A stretch of DNA of 64,000 nt from Tsuneonella aeria (lineage in GTDB: Bacteria > Pseudomonadota > Alphaproteobacteria > Sphingomonadales > Sphingomonadaceae): contig NZ_WTZA01000002.1 of the NCBI RefSeq assembly GCF_009827495.1, positions 1 to 64,000 on the forward strand. Reading direction: 5' to 3'. The notes under the pieces are model-generated. The model was not told the origin of the DNA. It was given only the letters and a program-made list of their open reading frames with translations, and searched no databases. Position numbers and translations under genes: made by a program. Within the stretch, counting starts at the first letter, position 1, and each line of letters begins with the position of its first letter. Of this stretch, positions 8,581 through 22,917 are shown piece after piece.

Positions 8581-8766
8581 ATGAAATTCGCACACATTGC
8601 GTGCGCGTTCGGCCGGCATAGCGTTGACCGGAGCGCGGTGCGCCGCGTGCACGGCGGGCAGGTGAGCCGGTGCAAGCACTGCACGACACCACTGGAAGAA
8701 AGCATGCCGCATCACTGGACGGCGATGTATGTCCGGGATGCGGGGTTGAGTGGGCGCAGGCTCTGA
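8581..8766 (+). CDS. Small zinc-ribbon-like protein, 61 residues
   Basis: A 61-residue basic protein with an internal CxxC (SRCKHCTTPLEE), an earlier Cys (HIACAFGRHSVDR) and several His residues. This layout resembles the short zinc-ribbon proteins common in sphingomonads. GGGAAGGG lies upstream of the ATG at 8581. It is convergent with the ABC ATPase gene, with 24 bases between stops, and divergent from nadB. The function is unknown. The Cys spacing, the RBS and the tight fit into the gap support it as a real gene. Confidence 0.6.
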   Translation: MKFAHIACAFGRHSVDRSAVRRVHGGQVSRCKHCTTPLEESMPHHWTAMYVRDAGLSGRRL

Positions 8767-8790
8767 CGCGCCGGCCTGACGAGCGGGGCT

Positions 8791-9729
8791 CTAGCCTGCC
8801 CCGCTCGTCAGGCTGACGAACACGTCTTCCAGGTCGGCTTCGCGCGTGGTCACGTCCTCGACCACGAAGCCTTGCTCGGCCACGATGCCCAGCACCTGGC
8901 CGGCGGTGATCGTGTCCTTGTCGTACGTGATGGCGACCATGCGATCGCCCTTCTTCTCCGACTTCTTGAACAGGGCGTGCGCCGGCGGCGCGGCCATGTC
9001 GCGGTCCACCGTCACCTCGACCACCTTTTCGCCCATCATCCCGACCAGTTCGCGAGTCGGCTTGTCGGTGATCAGCTCGCCATGGTTGATGATGGCGATG
9101 CGGTCGCAAAGCTGCTCCGCCTCTTCCAGATAGTGCGTTGTCAGCACCACCGTCACGCCTTCGCGGTTGAGGCGGGTGACAAGTTCCCAGAGCTGGCGGC
9201 GCAGTTCCACGTCGACGCCGGCCGTCGGCTCGTCCAGCACCAGGATGGGCGGGGAATGGACCATCGCCTTGGCCACCAGCAGCCGCCGCTTCATTCCACC
9301 CGACAGGGTGCGGGCATAGGCATCGCGCTTGTCCGCGAGGCGCACGGCTTCGAGCAGGTCGGCCGAACGGCGCTCGCCCCTCGGCACGCCGTAGAATCCG
9401 GCCTGGTTCTCCAGCACCTCGAACGGGGTGAAGAACGGGTCGAAGACGATTTCCTGCGGCACGATCCCGATCGATCGCTTCGCGTTGCGGGGATGGGCGT
9501 CAATGTCGAAGCCCCAGATCTCCGCGCTGCCGCTGGTCTTCATCACCAGGCCCGCGAGGATGTTGATGAGGGTGGACTTGCCCGCGCCGTTGGGCCCCAG
9601 CAGACCGAAGATCTGCCCCTGCGGCACATCGAAGCTGACGCCTTTCAGCGCAAGCTTGCCCTCTTCCCCTCCGACCCCGGCGTAGCGCTTGGCAAGATCA
9701 CGGATGCGGATGGCGGGTTCGCTGGGCAC
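8791..9729 (-). CDS. ABC transporter ATP-binding protein (ABC-2 exporter type), orphan
   Basis: A 312-residue nucleotide-binding subunit. Walker A is [12 protein letters not shown], the signature [15 protein letters not shown], Walker [13 protein letters not shown], and the switch His is in [14 protein letters not shown]. The C-terminal extension (about 90 residues ending [11 protein letters not shown]) is the regulatory domain of DrrA/CcmA-like ABC-2 exporters. The start is a GTG at 9729 with AGGTGG six bases before it. The frame is open to 9810, but that would overlap the divergent zinc-finger gene. No permease gene is next to it, so the partner must be elsewhere. The substrate is unknown. 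Confidence 0.9.
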   Translation of the reverse strand: MPSEPAIRIRDLAKRYAGVGGEEGKLALKGVSFDVPQGQIFGLLGPNGAGKSTLINILAGLVMKTSGSAEIWGFDIDAHPRNAKRSIGIVPQEIVFDPFFTPFEVLENQAGFYGVPRGERRSADLLEAVRLADKRDAYARTLSGGMKRRLLVAKAMVHSPPILVLDEPTAGVDVELRRQLWELVTRLNREGVTVVLTTHYLEEAEQLCDRIAIINHGELITDKPTRELVGMMGEKVVEVTVDRDMAAPPAHALFKKSEKKGDRMVAITYDKDTITAGQVLGIVAEQGFVVEDVTTREADLEDVFVSLTSGAG

Positions 9730-9784
9730 GGACGGCCACCTAGGGCGGTTGAAAGGCTGCCGCAATCCCGGTAACGGCATGGGC

Positions 9785-10036
9785 ATGAGCATCCCGCCGC
9801 CCGAAGTCACCCTGGTCAGCCAGACCCGCGTCGCCTGCGACGGTGCCGGCGCGATCCGCGGCGGTCCGGGCTATGTGCCGAGTGCGCTGGGCCATCCGCG
9901 CGTATGGCTTGAGATCGACGAGCACGGCTATGTCGATTGCGGTTATTGCGACCGGCGTTTCGTTCTGCAGGGCGGGCCGGCCGACGGCGCGAACCAGGCG
10001 GGGCTGGCAGATATCGCGGCAGGCGCGACCCCTTAG
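9785..10036 (+). CDS. Zinc-finger domain protein (zf-CHCC)
   Basis: An 83-residue protein matching the small zf-CHCC proteins related to the NDUFS6 subunit of complex I. The motif reads RVACDG, then [11 protein letters not shown], then [13 protein letters not shown], giving Cys-His-Cys-Cys zinc ligands. In alphaproteobacteria such proteins are free-standing and may be linked to respiratory complex I. The start at 9785 follows a second in-frame ATG at 9779; neither has a strong ribosome binding site. It is divergent from the ABC ATPase with 55 bases between the chosen starts, and 73 bases upstream of tldD, which may be cotranscribed. Confidence 0.85.
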   Translation: MSIPPPEVTLVSQTRVACDGAGAIRGGPGYVPSALGHPRVWLEIDEHGYVDCGYCDRRFVLQGGPADGANQAGLADIAAGATP

Positions 10037-10109
10037 CTGCACCAAGCGGGCCTCCGGGCCGCGATACCGGGGCTGGCACTGGCGCGCACCAGCGCCCATA
10101 TCCACCGAG

Positions 10110-11531
10110 ATGACCCCAGATCCCCACGCGCTGCTCTACGACCCGGGCAAGCTCTCCCCCGAAGACGCCCTGGCGATCACCGCCGAAACTCTCCGCACGT
10201 GCGACGATGGCGAACTCTATCTCCAGTTCTCGGCGAGCGAGGCGTTTGTCTTCGACGATGGGCGGCTGAAGACCGCCAGCTATTCCCGCGATTCGGGCTT
10301 CGGCCTTCGCGGCGTATCGGGGGAGATGACCGGGTTCGCCCATGCCAGCGAGATTTCCGCGGGGGCGATCCGCCGGGCGGGGGAAACGCTGACGCTGCTG
10401 GATCCCGCGAAGGGCGCTCGGGCCGCCCCGCCGCCGCGCAGCAACCGCCATCTCTACAGCCACGCCAGCCCGCTGGAAGCGATCGCCTTTGCCGAGAAAG
10501 TTGCCCTTCTGGAACGGATCGACGCCATCGCCCGCGCGCGCGATCCGCGCGTGGCGCAGGTCACAGCCAGCCTCGCGGCTTCGTGGAGCGCGATCGAGAT
10601 CGTGCGGCCCGATGGGTTCGTGGCGCGTGACATCCGTCCGCTCGTGCGCCTCAACGTGTCGATCGTGGCCGAAGCGAACGGCCGGCGCGAGAGCGGCAGT
10701 TTCGGCTTTGGCGGACGCTATCTCTACGACGATCTGTTCGCCGAGGTGAACTGGCGCCGGGCGATCGACATGGCGGTGGATCAGGGGCTGACCAACCTCG
10801 ACAGCCGGCCCGCCCCGGCGGGTGAGATGACCGTGCTGCTCGGTCCCGGCTGGCCCGGCGTACTGCTTCACGAAGCAGTGGGTCACGGGCTGGAGGGCGA
10901 TTTCAACCGCAAGGGCACCAGCGCATTTTCGGGCCGCATCGGCGAGCGTGTCGCAGCGCCCGGTGTGACCGTGGTGGATGACGGCTCGATCGCCCACAGG
11001 CGCGGCTCGCTGACGATCGACGACGAGGGCACGCCGACTCAGGAAACCGTGCTGATCGAGGACGGCATCCTGAAAGGGTACATGCAGGACCGCCTGAACG
11101 CCCGGCTGATGGGTGTCGCCGCCACAGGCAACGGCCGCCGGGAGAGTTTCGCCCATGCCCCCATGCCGCGGATGACCAATACCTTCATGCGCGCCGGTGC
11201 CGATGATCCGGCAGAACTGCTGTCGCGGGTGAAGAAGGGCATCTTCGCCAAGTCCTTCGGCGGCGGCCAGGTGGATATCGTCAGCGGCAAGTTCACTTTC
11301 ACCTGCACCGAGGCCTACGCCATCGAGGACGGCCGGCTTGGCGCGCCCATCAAGGGCGCCACGCTGATCGGCGACGGGCCCAGCGTGCTCACCCGCGTCA
11401 CAGGCATCGGCAACGATCTCGCCCTGGACGAAGGGGTCGGCATGTGCGGCAAGGCGGGGCAGAGCCTGCCAGCGGGCGTGGGCCAGCCGACCCTGCTGGT
11501 GGAAGGGCTCACCGTCGGCGGCACCGCGTGA
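10110..11531 (+). CDS. tldD: Metalloprotease TldD
   Basis: Subunit of the TldD/TldE (PmbA) zinc protease that processes small peptides in the cytoplasm. 473 residues. The metal-binding motif is in HEAVGHGLEGDFNRKG (HExxxH, then a distal Cys in the conserved FTCTEAY). VTASLAASWSAIEIVR and GSFGFGGRYLYDD match the N-terminal domain of the family. The frame is open further upstream, but protein sense begins at ATG 10110 (MTPDPHALLYDPG). No tldE/pmbA is adjacent. The next gene starts after an inverted repeat at 11576-11595. Confidence 0.95.
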   Translation: MTPDPHALLYDPGKLSPEDALAITAETLRTCDDGELYLQFSASEAFVFDDGRLKTASYSRDSGFGLRGVSGEMTGFAHASEISAGAIRRAGETLTLLDPAKGARAAPPPRSNRHLYSHASPLEAIAFAEKVALLERIDAIARARDPRVAQVTASLAASWSAIEIVRPDGFVARDIRPLVRLNVSIVAEANGRRESGSFGFGGRYLYDDLFAEVNWRRAIDMAVDQGLTNLDSRPAPAGEMTVLLGPGWPGVLLHEAVGHGLEGDFNRKGTSAFSGRIGERVAAPGVTVVDDGSIAHRRGSLTIDDEGTPTQETVLIEDGILKGYMQDRLNARLMGVAATGNGRRESFAHAPMPRMTNTFMRAGADDPAELLSRVKKGIFAKSFGGGQVDIVSGKFTFTCTEAYAIEDGRLGAPIKGATLIGDGPSVLTRVTGIGNDLALDEGVGMCGKAGQSLPAGVGQPTLLVEGLTVGGTA

Positions 11532-11575
11532 CCTTTTGAGCAGGGGGCCGGTCATGGGCGGTTCACCGTGGCTGT

Positions 11576-11595
11576 GTTATCGGGGCCACGATAAC
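11576..11595. repeat. Inverted repeat GTTATCG-N6-CGATAAC
   Basis: A perfect 7-base inverted repeat with a 6-base spacer, 45 bases downstream of tldD and 47 bases before the next start. It has no T-run, so an operator or a leader hairpin fits better than a terminator. Confidence 0.4.
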
Positions 11596-11641
11596 CGATG
11601 AAACCTGATCCCTCCTGAGAGCCTGAGTGGAGAGCCGACCG

Positions 11642-12037
11642 ATGCGCACGCTTGTCCTTGCTGCCGCTGCAGCGCTGGCGCCCCTTGTCGTCGCTGCCCC
11701 CGCAACAGCGCGTGAGCGCCTGACCGGCGACCAGGAGCTTGCCAAGCTCCTCGAAGGCCGTGTCGCGGGCGAACCGAAAAGCTGCATAAGCACGATTGCC
11801 AATCGCGATTCCCGGGTGATCGATGGCACCGCGGTGGTCTATGGTCGCGGCAAGACGATCTGGGTCAACGTGCCGTCGAATGCGCGCGATCTCGATGACG
11901 ATGATGCGTTGGTGATCAAGATGTGGGGTCCGCGGGTCTGCCGGCACGATATCGTGACCACCCTCGATACGGCATCCGGGTTCTATACCGGCAACGTGTT
12001 CCTGCAGGATTTCGTCCCCTACACGCGCGTCGACTGA
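11642..12037 (+). CDS. Secreted protein of unknown function
   Basis: A 131-residue protein with a signal peptide (MRTLVLAAAAALAPLVVAAP, likely cut after ATA). The mature part holds two Cys (KSCISTIANRD and PRVCRHDIV) that could form a disulfide in the periplasm, and an acidic stretch DLDDDDALV. I do not recognise a named family, although proteins of this layout occur in sphingomonads. The start has GGAGAG eight bases upstream. It follows tldD after about 110 bases, which include an inverted repeat, and precedes the DUF924 gene by 10 bases, so those two are probably cotranscribed. Confidence 0.75.
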   Translation: MRTLVLAAAAALAPLVVAAPATARERLTGDQELAKLLEGRVAGEPKSCISTIANRDSRVIDGTAVVYGRGKTIWVNVPSNARDLDDDDALVIKMWGPRVCRHDIVTTLDTASGFYTGNVFLQDFVPYTRVD

Positions 12038-12047
12038 TCGCGCGCCG

Positions 12048-12596
12048 ATGGCTGCCGCCCCGCGCCGCTGGGCGGCAGAGCTGCTGCATTTCTGGTTCCA
12101 CGTCCTTGGTCCCGCCGACTGGTTCGGCGGCGGGCCGGCGGTGGACAATGCCCTGAGCCGGCGTTTTGCGCGTGACCTGGACGCCTTGCGATCGCAACCC
12201 CCGCACGCATTCATGGGCGATCGCCTTACGGCCCAGGCGGCGATCCTGCTGTTCGACCAGGTGCCGCGCAACATCCACCGCGGTACGCCCGAGGCGTTCG
12301 CGAGCGACGGTCTTGCACGCGCGATTTGCACCCGCTTCATCGGGCGCGGATGGCACCGCGGCCTGTCCGATCAGGCGCGCACGTTTGCCGGCATGCCCCT
12401 GATGCACAGCGAGCGTATCGCCGACCAGCGCGCGAGCCTTGCCTATTTCTTCGACCTGCCGGATGCACGCGGCTTCGCGCGCGATCACTGGCGCATGATC
12501 GCCCGGTTCGGCCGGTTCCCACACCGCAATCCCGTGCTCGGCCGTCAGTCGAGCGCGGCCGAGCGTGCCGCCGTCGCGGCAGGGAACGCGTGGTAG
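12048..12596 (+). CDS. DUF924 family protein
   Basis: A 182-residue all-helical protein of the DUF924 family. Recognisable parts are LLHFWFHVLGPADWFGG at the start, AILLFDQVPRNIHRGTPEAF, HSERIADQRASLAYF and RFGRFPHRNPVLGR near the end. These are the conserved family blocks; the family has a TPR-like fold and no established biochemical role. It is probably cytoplasmic. It is convergent with the CHRD lipoprotein gene, the two stops lying three bases apart. Confidence 0.88.
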   Translation: MAAAPRRWAAELLHFWFHVLGPADWFGGGPAVDNALSRRFARDLDALRSQPPHAFMGDRLTAQAAILLFDQVPRNIHRGTPEAFASDGLARAICTRFIGRGWHRGLSDQARTFAGMPLMHSERIADQRASLAYFFDLPDARGFARDHWRMIARFGRFPHRNPVLGRQSSAAERAAVAAGNAW

Positions 12597-12599
12597 CGG

Positions 12600-13055
12600 T
12601 CAGTCCGCGAGCTGGCCGCGGATCGCTCCGTTCGGGTAGGCCGCATTGTGGACCTGGACGTAGAATTCCGCCGGGTTGCCCTGCAGCCGGTTCTGCGTCC
12701 ATTCGCGCGCGTCCCTGCAGCCCTGCCAGTTGCCTTCGTTCGAGCGGGCGAGCGTGAACACCGGCGGCCCGTTCGTGCCGGCGCGGCCATAGTGGATGTG
12801 CGCGCTGGTGGGCGCGTCGATGCCCACCACGTCCTTGATCTCCCAGCACACCTGGCCGAACCCGTCGCTGACGGAAATCTCCGCCCGTGCCGATCCGTCC
12901 GGATCGCCGCCGCCGCCGACCACGTTGGCACCGGTCAGCATTGCGTTATAAGTGTCGGACGTTGCGTCCACCGCTTCTTCTTCCAGCGTAGCGCAACCGG
13001 CCAGCGCCGCAGCGCCCGTCAGGCTCACCAGCGTGAACGTGAGTTTCCTGTTCAT
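12600..13055 (-). CDS. CHRD-domain lipoprotein
   Basis: A 151-residue lipoprotein. The signal ends in the lipobox LAGC at about residue 23. The rest is one CHRD domain: NAMLTGANVVGGGGDPDGSA, VCWEIKDVVGID, SAHIHYGRAGTNGPPV and FYVQVHNAAYPNGAIRGQL. CHRD domains are beta-sandwich modules in extracytoplasmic proteins with no settled activity. The ATG at 13055 has AGGAGAG upstream; the frame extends to 13202 without protein sense. A sigma-EcfG-type promoter at 13106-13131 points to induction in the general stress response. It has no operon partner. Confidence 0.88.
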   Translation of the reverse strand: MNRKLTFTLVSLTGAAALAGCATLEEEAVDATSDTYNAMLTGANVVGGGGDPDGSARAEISVSDGFGQVCWEIKDVVGIDAPTSAHIHYGRAGTNGPPVFTLARSNEGNWQGCRDAREWTQNRLQGNPAEFYVQVHNAAYPNGAIRGQLAD

Positions 13056-13105
13056 CTCAGCCTCTCCTGTCGTCAGCGCGTGCCCGATGGTGCACGCAGG
13101 CCGGT

Positions 13106-13131
13106 AACGGGTTGGCTGGGCGGTGCGTTCC
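13106..13131 (-). promoter_or_regulatory. Sigma-EcfG-type promoter (GGAAC-N17-CGTT) of the CHRD lipoprotein
   Basis: On the minus strand GGAAC (13131-13127), then 17 bases, then CGTT (13109-13106). This is the consensus of the alphaproteobacterial general stress sigma factor. The -10 element lies about 50 bases before the start codon at 13055. Confidence 0.7.
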
Positions 13132-13268
13132 GCCGGTGGCGCCCACGGCCGGATTGGCGTCGAACCCACGCAGTAGCCTGCGGGCGCCCGGCGTGCGCTC
13201 ACCGGTGCGTAGCAGCGCGATTGGGGGATGTCGTTGACCGCTCGCCCGCCGACATCAGGCCCTAGACG

Positions 13269-14843
<1,575 letters not shown>

Positions 14844-15101
14844 GCCGCGCGCGTTAGGCGAGGGGCCGGGCTCCGTCCATATTGCACGAGAGTGCACGGA
14901 ATCCGATCTTTCAGTTGCATGGCACGCAACACGTCCCGCAGTAATCTCATTTGTGAAAAGCCTCACGAAAGATTATTACGTCTCTCGAACCGAACGCCGC
15001 GCTGTCTCTCTCCCGACACCGGCGGCCTTCGGCAAGCGTCTGCGACCACGTCCCCCCGGGTCCTCAGGCGCGCTCGCCCCCGCTGTCACTGGCAGCGGCT
15101 C

Positions 15102-15158
15102 GCGATGTAAAACGGGGCGGCGCCATCTCCTCTCCCTCGGCTGCCGCCCCGTCATCGC
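15102..15158. repeat. Long hairpin, 16 paired bases
   Basis: GCGATG (15102-15107) pairs with CATCGC (15153-15158), and ACGGGGCGGC (15112-15121) with GCCGCCCCGT (15143-15152), with a four-base bulge and a 21-base loop. On the minus strand the stem ends CCGCCCCGTTTTA, so it could be a weak intrinsic terminator for the acyl-CoA synthetase transcript. Confidence 0.5.
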
Positions 15159-15216
15159 GTTTCCGAGCATTTTACCGGGACATCGGCTGAGTGTTGCCTG
15201 GGCCGCAACCGAAGCC

Positions 15217-15237
15217 CGTTCTGCCCCAGGCAGAACG
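15217..15237. repeat. Perfect 9-base hairpin, 3-base loop
   Basis: CGTTCTGCC, loop CCA, GGCAGAACG. There is no T-run on either side, so this is not a classical terminator. Confidence 0.5.
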
Positions 15238-15259
15238 TCTTGACGCCACGACACCACGT

Positions 15260-15281
15260 GCGCGCGGCTGCTGCCGCGCGC
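15260..15281. repeat. Perfect 9-base GC hairpin, 4-base loop
   Basis: GCGCGCGGC, loop TGCT, GCCGCGCGC. It ends 23 bases before the ATG of the small plus-strand open frame at 15305. There is no T-run. Confidence 0.5.
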
Positions 15282-15304
15282 CGAACGAACAGGGATTTTG
15301 AAGA

Positions 15305-15381
15305 ATGCGTATTGCCTCTCACATCGCCGCCTTTCTCCTCGCCACGGCCATCAGCGGCCTGACGCTCGGCGCGACGCTCGC

Positions 15382-15385
<4 letters not shown>
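15305..15385 (+). CDS. Possible 26-residue hydrophobic micropeptide
   Basis: A short open frame encoding a 26-residue peptide, MRIASHIAAFLLATAIS followed by GLTLGATLA. It has a positive start and one hydrophobic segment, like a bare signal peptide or a small membrane peptide. AGGG lies about 12 bases upstream, which is only a fair ribosome binding site. Its TAA overlaps the acyl-CoA synthetase stop tail to tail by four bases (CTAA), a pattern shared by three well-supported convergent pairs in this window. Three hairpins lie just upstream. The function is unknown and it may be chance. Confidence 0.4.
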
Positions 15386-20227
<4,842 letters not shown>

Positions 20228-20274
20228 TGTGGTGCCTTCCGACTGGCAAAAACCTGCATGCGCAGTCCCATTCG

Positions 20275-20299
20275 AACGGGACGGCATGGGCATGGTTCC
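20275..20299 (-). promoter_or_regulatory. Sigma-EcfG-type promoter (GGAAC-N16-CGTT)
   Basis: On the minus strand GGAAC (20299-20295), 16 bases, CGTT (20278-20275), an exact consensus match. The -10 element is 47 bases before the start at 20227. Confidence 0.75.
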
Positions 20300-20390
20300 A
20301 TATTTAGCAAAGTACAGTCGGGCGCCTGCCGGCCGGGTGGGCCGCAGTTTGGGGTTGAAGGGCGCGGCGCCGCGGTGCACCAGCGACGGC

Positions 20391-22130
20391 ATGATCCGTC
20401 CATCGATCCGCGCCCTTGGAGCGACCGCGCTGTCCCTCGCCCTCGCAGCATGCGCCACCCTGCCGGGCCCGAGCATGACTGCGGACGAAGCCCCCGTCAC
20501 CGTGCGGATCGTCGGCCTCAACGATTTCCACGGCAACCTGGAACCGGTGCGTCGGCCGGTGAAGCTGGAAGACGGGAAGGGCGGGCAGCAGGAAGTCTTC
20601 GCCGGCGGCGCGGCCTGGCTGGCGAGCGCGGTGGAAAGCGTCCGGGCGCAGAATCCGCATAGCCTGGTCATCGGAGCCGGCGACCTCATCAGCGCAAGCC
20701 CGCTCGCATCGTCGCTGTTCCTGGATGAACCGACAGTTGGCGTGATGAACCGGCTCGGCATGGATTTCACCAGCGTCGGCAACCACGAATTCGACCGCGG
20801 GTGGAAGGAGCTGAAGCGTCTGAGAGAAGGTGGGTGCGAGAAATTCACCCTGCGTGAACCGTGCGCCGTGGAGCCGGACTACAAGGGCACCGACTATCCC
20901 ATCCTGGCGGCCAACGTCCGCATGCCCGATGGCAGCACGCTGTTTCCAGGCGCCGCCATCCGCCGGTTCGGCAGCGGCGCGGGCGCGGGCGCGGTCGCGG
21001 TCGGCGTGATCGGACTGACGCTCAAGGGCACCGCGCAGATCGTCGATCCCGCCGGTATCCAGTGCATCACGTTCGAGGACGAAGCGGATTCGATCAACGC
21101 GCTTGTCCCCGGTCTCGTGGCGGACGGGGCCGATGCGATCGTCGTCGCCATTCACCAGGGTCTGGTGACGGAGCCCGGCGACGACTTCAACGGCTGCGGG
21201 GCGATGGCGGGGGACTTGCGCGCTATCCTCGAACGGATGGACCCGCGGGTCGACCTCGTGATTTCGGGCCACACGCATCGTGCCTATGTCTGCGATTTTT
21301 CCACCGTCGACCCGGCGCGCCGCTTCACCGTGACCAGCGCGGGGGCGGCGGGCACGATGCTGACCGATATCGCGCTGACGATCGACCCGCGGCGCGGCGA
21401 TGTCTTGGGCGTCAGCGCGCGCAACGTGCCGGTGCAGAGCCCGGGCGAAGGGCGCCCGGAGAACGCGGCCTTCCCGGTGTTCCAGCCCGATCCGGCGGTG
21501 GCAACCTATGTCGCGCGCTATGTCGCGGCCGCCGCCGAGGTGGCGGAGCGTACCGTGGGGCGGATTTCAGGCGCCGCCACGCGCGAACGGCCGGAAAGCC
21601 CGCTCGGCAACTTCCTCGCCGACGCCCACCTCGCCGCCACGCAAGGCGCCGGCGCGCAGATCGCGCTGATGAACCCCGGCGGCATTCGCAGCGAACTCAC
21701 CGCCCGGCCAGATGGATCGGTAACCTTCGGCGACATTTACGGCGTGCAGCCCTTCGGCAATACGCTCGTCACGATGACGCTGACCGGGGCGCAGCTTCTG
21801 CGGGTGCTGGAGGAACAGCTTGCCAATCCCAACGAACAGAACGTGCTTTCGGTCAGCACGGGTTTCGCCATGACCCTGGCGCCGACGCGCCCGGCCGGAC
21901 AGCGCGTCGTCGCGGCGACGCTGGGCGGCGTGCCGATCGATCCTGCGGGCACGTACCGGGTGACGGTGAACAACTTCATCGCCGGCGGCGGCGATGGCTT
22001 CGTGACCCTGAAGGAAGGGACCGACGCGACCGTCGGGCCGCTCGACCTCGATGCGCTGGAGGCTTACCTGCAATCGGCACCGGTCATGGCCATGCCCGCC
22101 ACCGGGCGGGTCACGATGCTCGGCAGCTAG
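20391..22130 (+). CDS. Lipoprotein 5'-nucleotidase / bifunctional metallophosphatase
   Basis: A 579-residue protein exported as a lipoprotein (LALAACA lipobox at about residue 20). The N-terminal calcineurin-like phosphoesterase domain has the dimetal motifs LNDFHGN, GAGDLIS, VGNHEFDRG and ISGHTHRAY. The C-terminal 5'-nucleotidase domain has ESPLGNFLADAHLAA, NPGGIRSEL, DIYGVQPFGNTLVTM and NNFIAGGGDGF. It probably hydrolyses nucleotides in the periplasm to salvage nucleosides and phosphate. The ATG at 20391 immediately precedes the signal peptide; the longer upstream frame is shadow. Its stop overlaps that of the TetR gene (CTAG). No Pho box is seen upstream. Confidence 0.92.
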   Translation: MIRPSIRALGATALSLALAACATLPGPSMTADEAPVTVRIVGLNDFHGNLEPVRRPVKLEDGKGGQQEVFAGGAAWLASAVESVRAQNPHSLVIGAGDLISASPLASSLFLDEPTVGVMNRLGMDFTSVGNHEFDRGWKELKRLREGGCEKFTLREPCAVEPDYKGTDYPILAANVRMPDGSTLFPGAAIRRFGSGAGAGAVAVGVIGLTLKGTAQIVDPAGIQCITFEDEADSINALVPGLVADGADAIVVAIHQGLVTEPGDDFNGCGAMAGDLRAILERMDPRVDLVISGHTHRAYVCDFSTVDPARRFTVTSAGAAGTMLTDIALTIDPRRGDVLGVSARNVPVQSPGEGRPENAAFPVFQPDPAVATYVARYVAAAAEVAERTVGRISGAATRERPESPLGNFLADAHLAATQGAGAQIALMNPGGIRSELTARPDGSVTFGDIYGVQPFGNTLVTMTLTGAQLLRVLEEQLANPNEQNVLSVSTGFAMTLAPTRPAGQRVVAATLGGVPIDPAGTYRVTVNNFIAGGGDGFVTLKEGTDATVGPLDLDALEAYLQSAPVMAMPATGRVTMLGS

Positions 22131-22756
22131 GCAGCGCGCAGGCCGCGAACCCCGCGCGCACCGCCGTCGGCCCCGGACAGGCCGGCGAAGAGCGTGTCGA
22201 CGATCCGGCCCAGCTTCGCCTCGCTCAGCCGATCGTCCATGTAGGTGAGCATTTCGGCCATCGTGTAAGGCATGACCATCTGGTTGATCAGCGACAGCGC
22301 CTCGTCGATCGCCAGGCCTTCGAATGCCCCTTCCGTCTGGGCGTGCGCGATCATTTCGCACAAGTAGTGGTCGGCAAGATCTACGTAGCTGCGGACATGT
22401 TCGAAGTGCACCGCGCCGAGCTCGCAATAGACCTTGAACGCGGCCGGATCGGCGCGATACCGTGCGCGGTTGAGGTTGAACCGGCGCGCGAAGAATTCGT
22501 ACATCTTGCGGTTCGGCGGCAGGTCGCTCGCCACCACTTCGTCCATGACGGCGACGTGGCCCGAGAACCAGTTTTCCACGATCGCATCGAACAGGTCGGT
22601 TTCGTCTGGAAAGGCGCTCTCGATCCGCGCGCGCGGCAAACCCGCGGCCTGCGCCAGAGTCAGGCGGGTGACGGTGTCGCCCCGTTCCTCGATCAGCCGC
22701 ATGGCGAGCGCGACGAGCCGCTCCCGCTCGTTCGAGGCAGACATGTCGGTGTTCAT
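22127..22756 (-). CDS. TetR family transcriptional regulator
   Basis: A 209-residue one-component regulator. The N-terminal helix-turn-helix reads LVALAMRLIEERGDTVTRLT, then LAQAAGLPRARIESAFPDE and LFDAIVENWF, as in TetR proteins that end the DNA-binding domain with a short amphipathic helix. The rest is a helical ligand-binding and dimerisation domain without a recognisable specificity. GGAGC is placed before the ATG at 22756. Its likely targets are unclear: it is convergent with the nucleotidase gene and lies downstream of the carboxylase cluster, with a 160-base gap. Confidence 0.88.
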   Translation of the reverse strand: MNTDMSASNERERLVALAMRLIEERGDTVTRLTLAQAAGLPRARIESAFPDETDLFDAIVENWFSGHVAVMDEVVASDLPPNRKMYEFFARRFNLNRARYRADPAAFKVYCELGAVHFEHVRSYVDLADHYLCEMIAHAQTEGAFEGLAIDEALSLINQMVMPYTMAEMLTYMDDRLSEAKLGRIVDTLFAGLSGADGGARGVRGLRAA

Positions 22757-22917
22757 GCAACGCTCCAGCCGGAGGACCCGGCGGACAGTCTAGGATGCGG
22801 CGCGCGCGGCGTGAAGGGGCCGCGCGCGCGTTTTCGTTCCAACGGCGCGCGGCGGGGCGGCCACGCGCCAGTCATTTTATCGCGAAGCGGCGCGGCGAGG
22901 TGGCCCGCCGCACGCGT

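Larger units (their letters stand above)
14844..15304. other. Gene-poor, hairpin-rich stretch between guaA and an acyl-CoA synthetase
   Basis: About 460 bases with no convincing protein gene. It must hold the guaA promoter (minus strand) and the end of the acyl-CoA synthetase transcript. Its right half has three strong hairpins in a row (15102-15158, 15217-15237, 15260-15281), followed on the plus strand by a possible 26-residue open frame at 15305. No known RNA family motif (SRP RNA, RNase P, tmRNA) is recognisable. Confidence 0.5.

Noticed and set aside
14976..15257. A 93-residue minus-strand frame in the hairpin-rich stretch
   Set aside because: Basic low-complexity composition, no ribosome binding site, and it runs through the hairpins.
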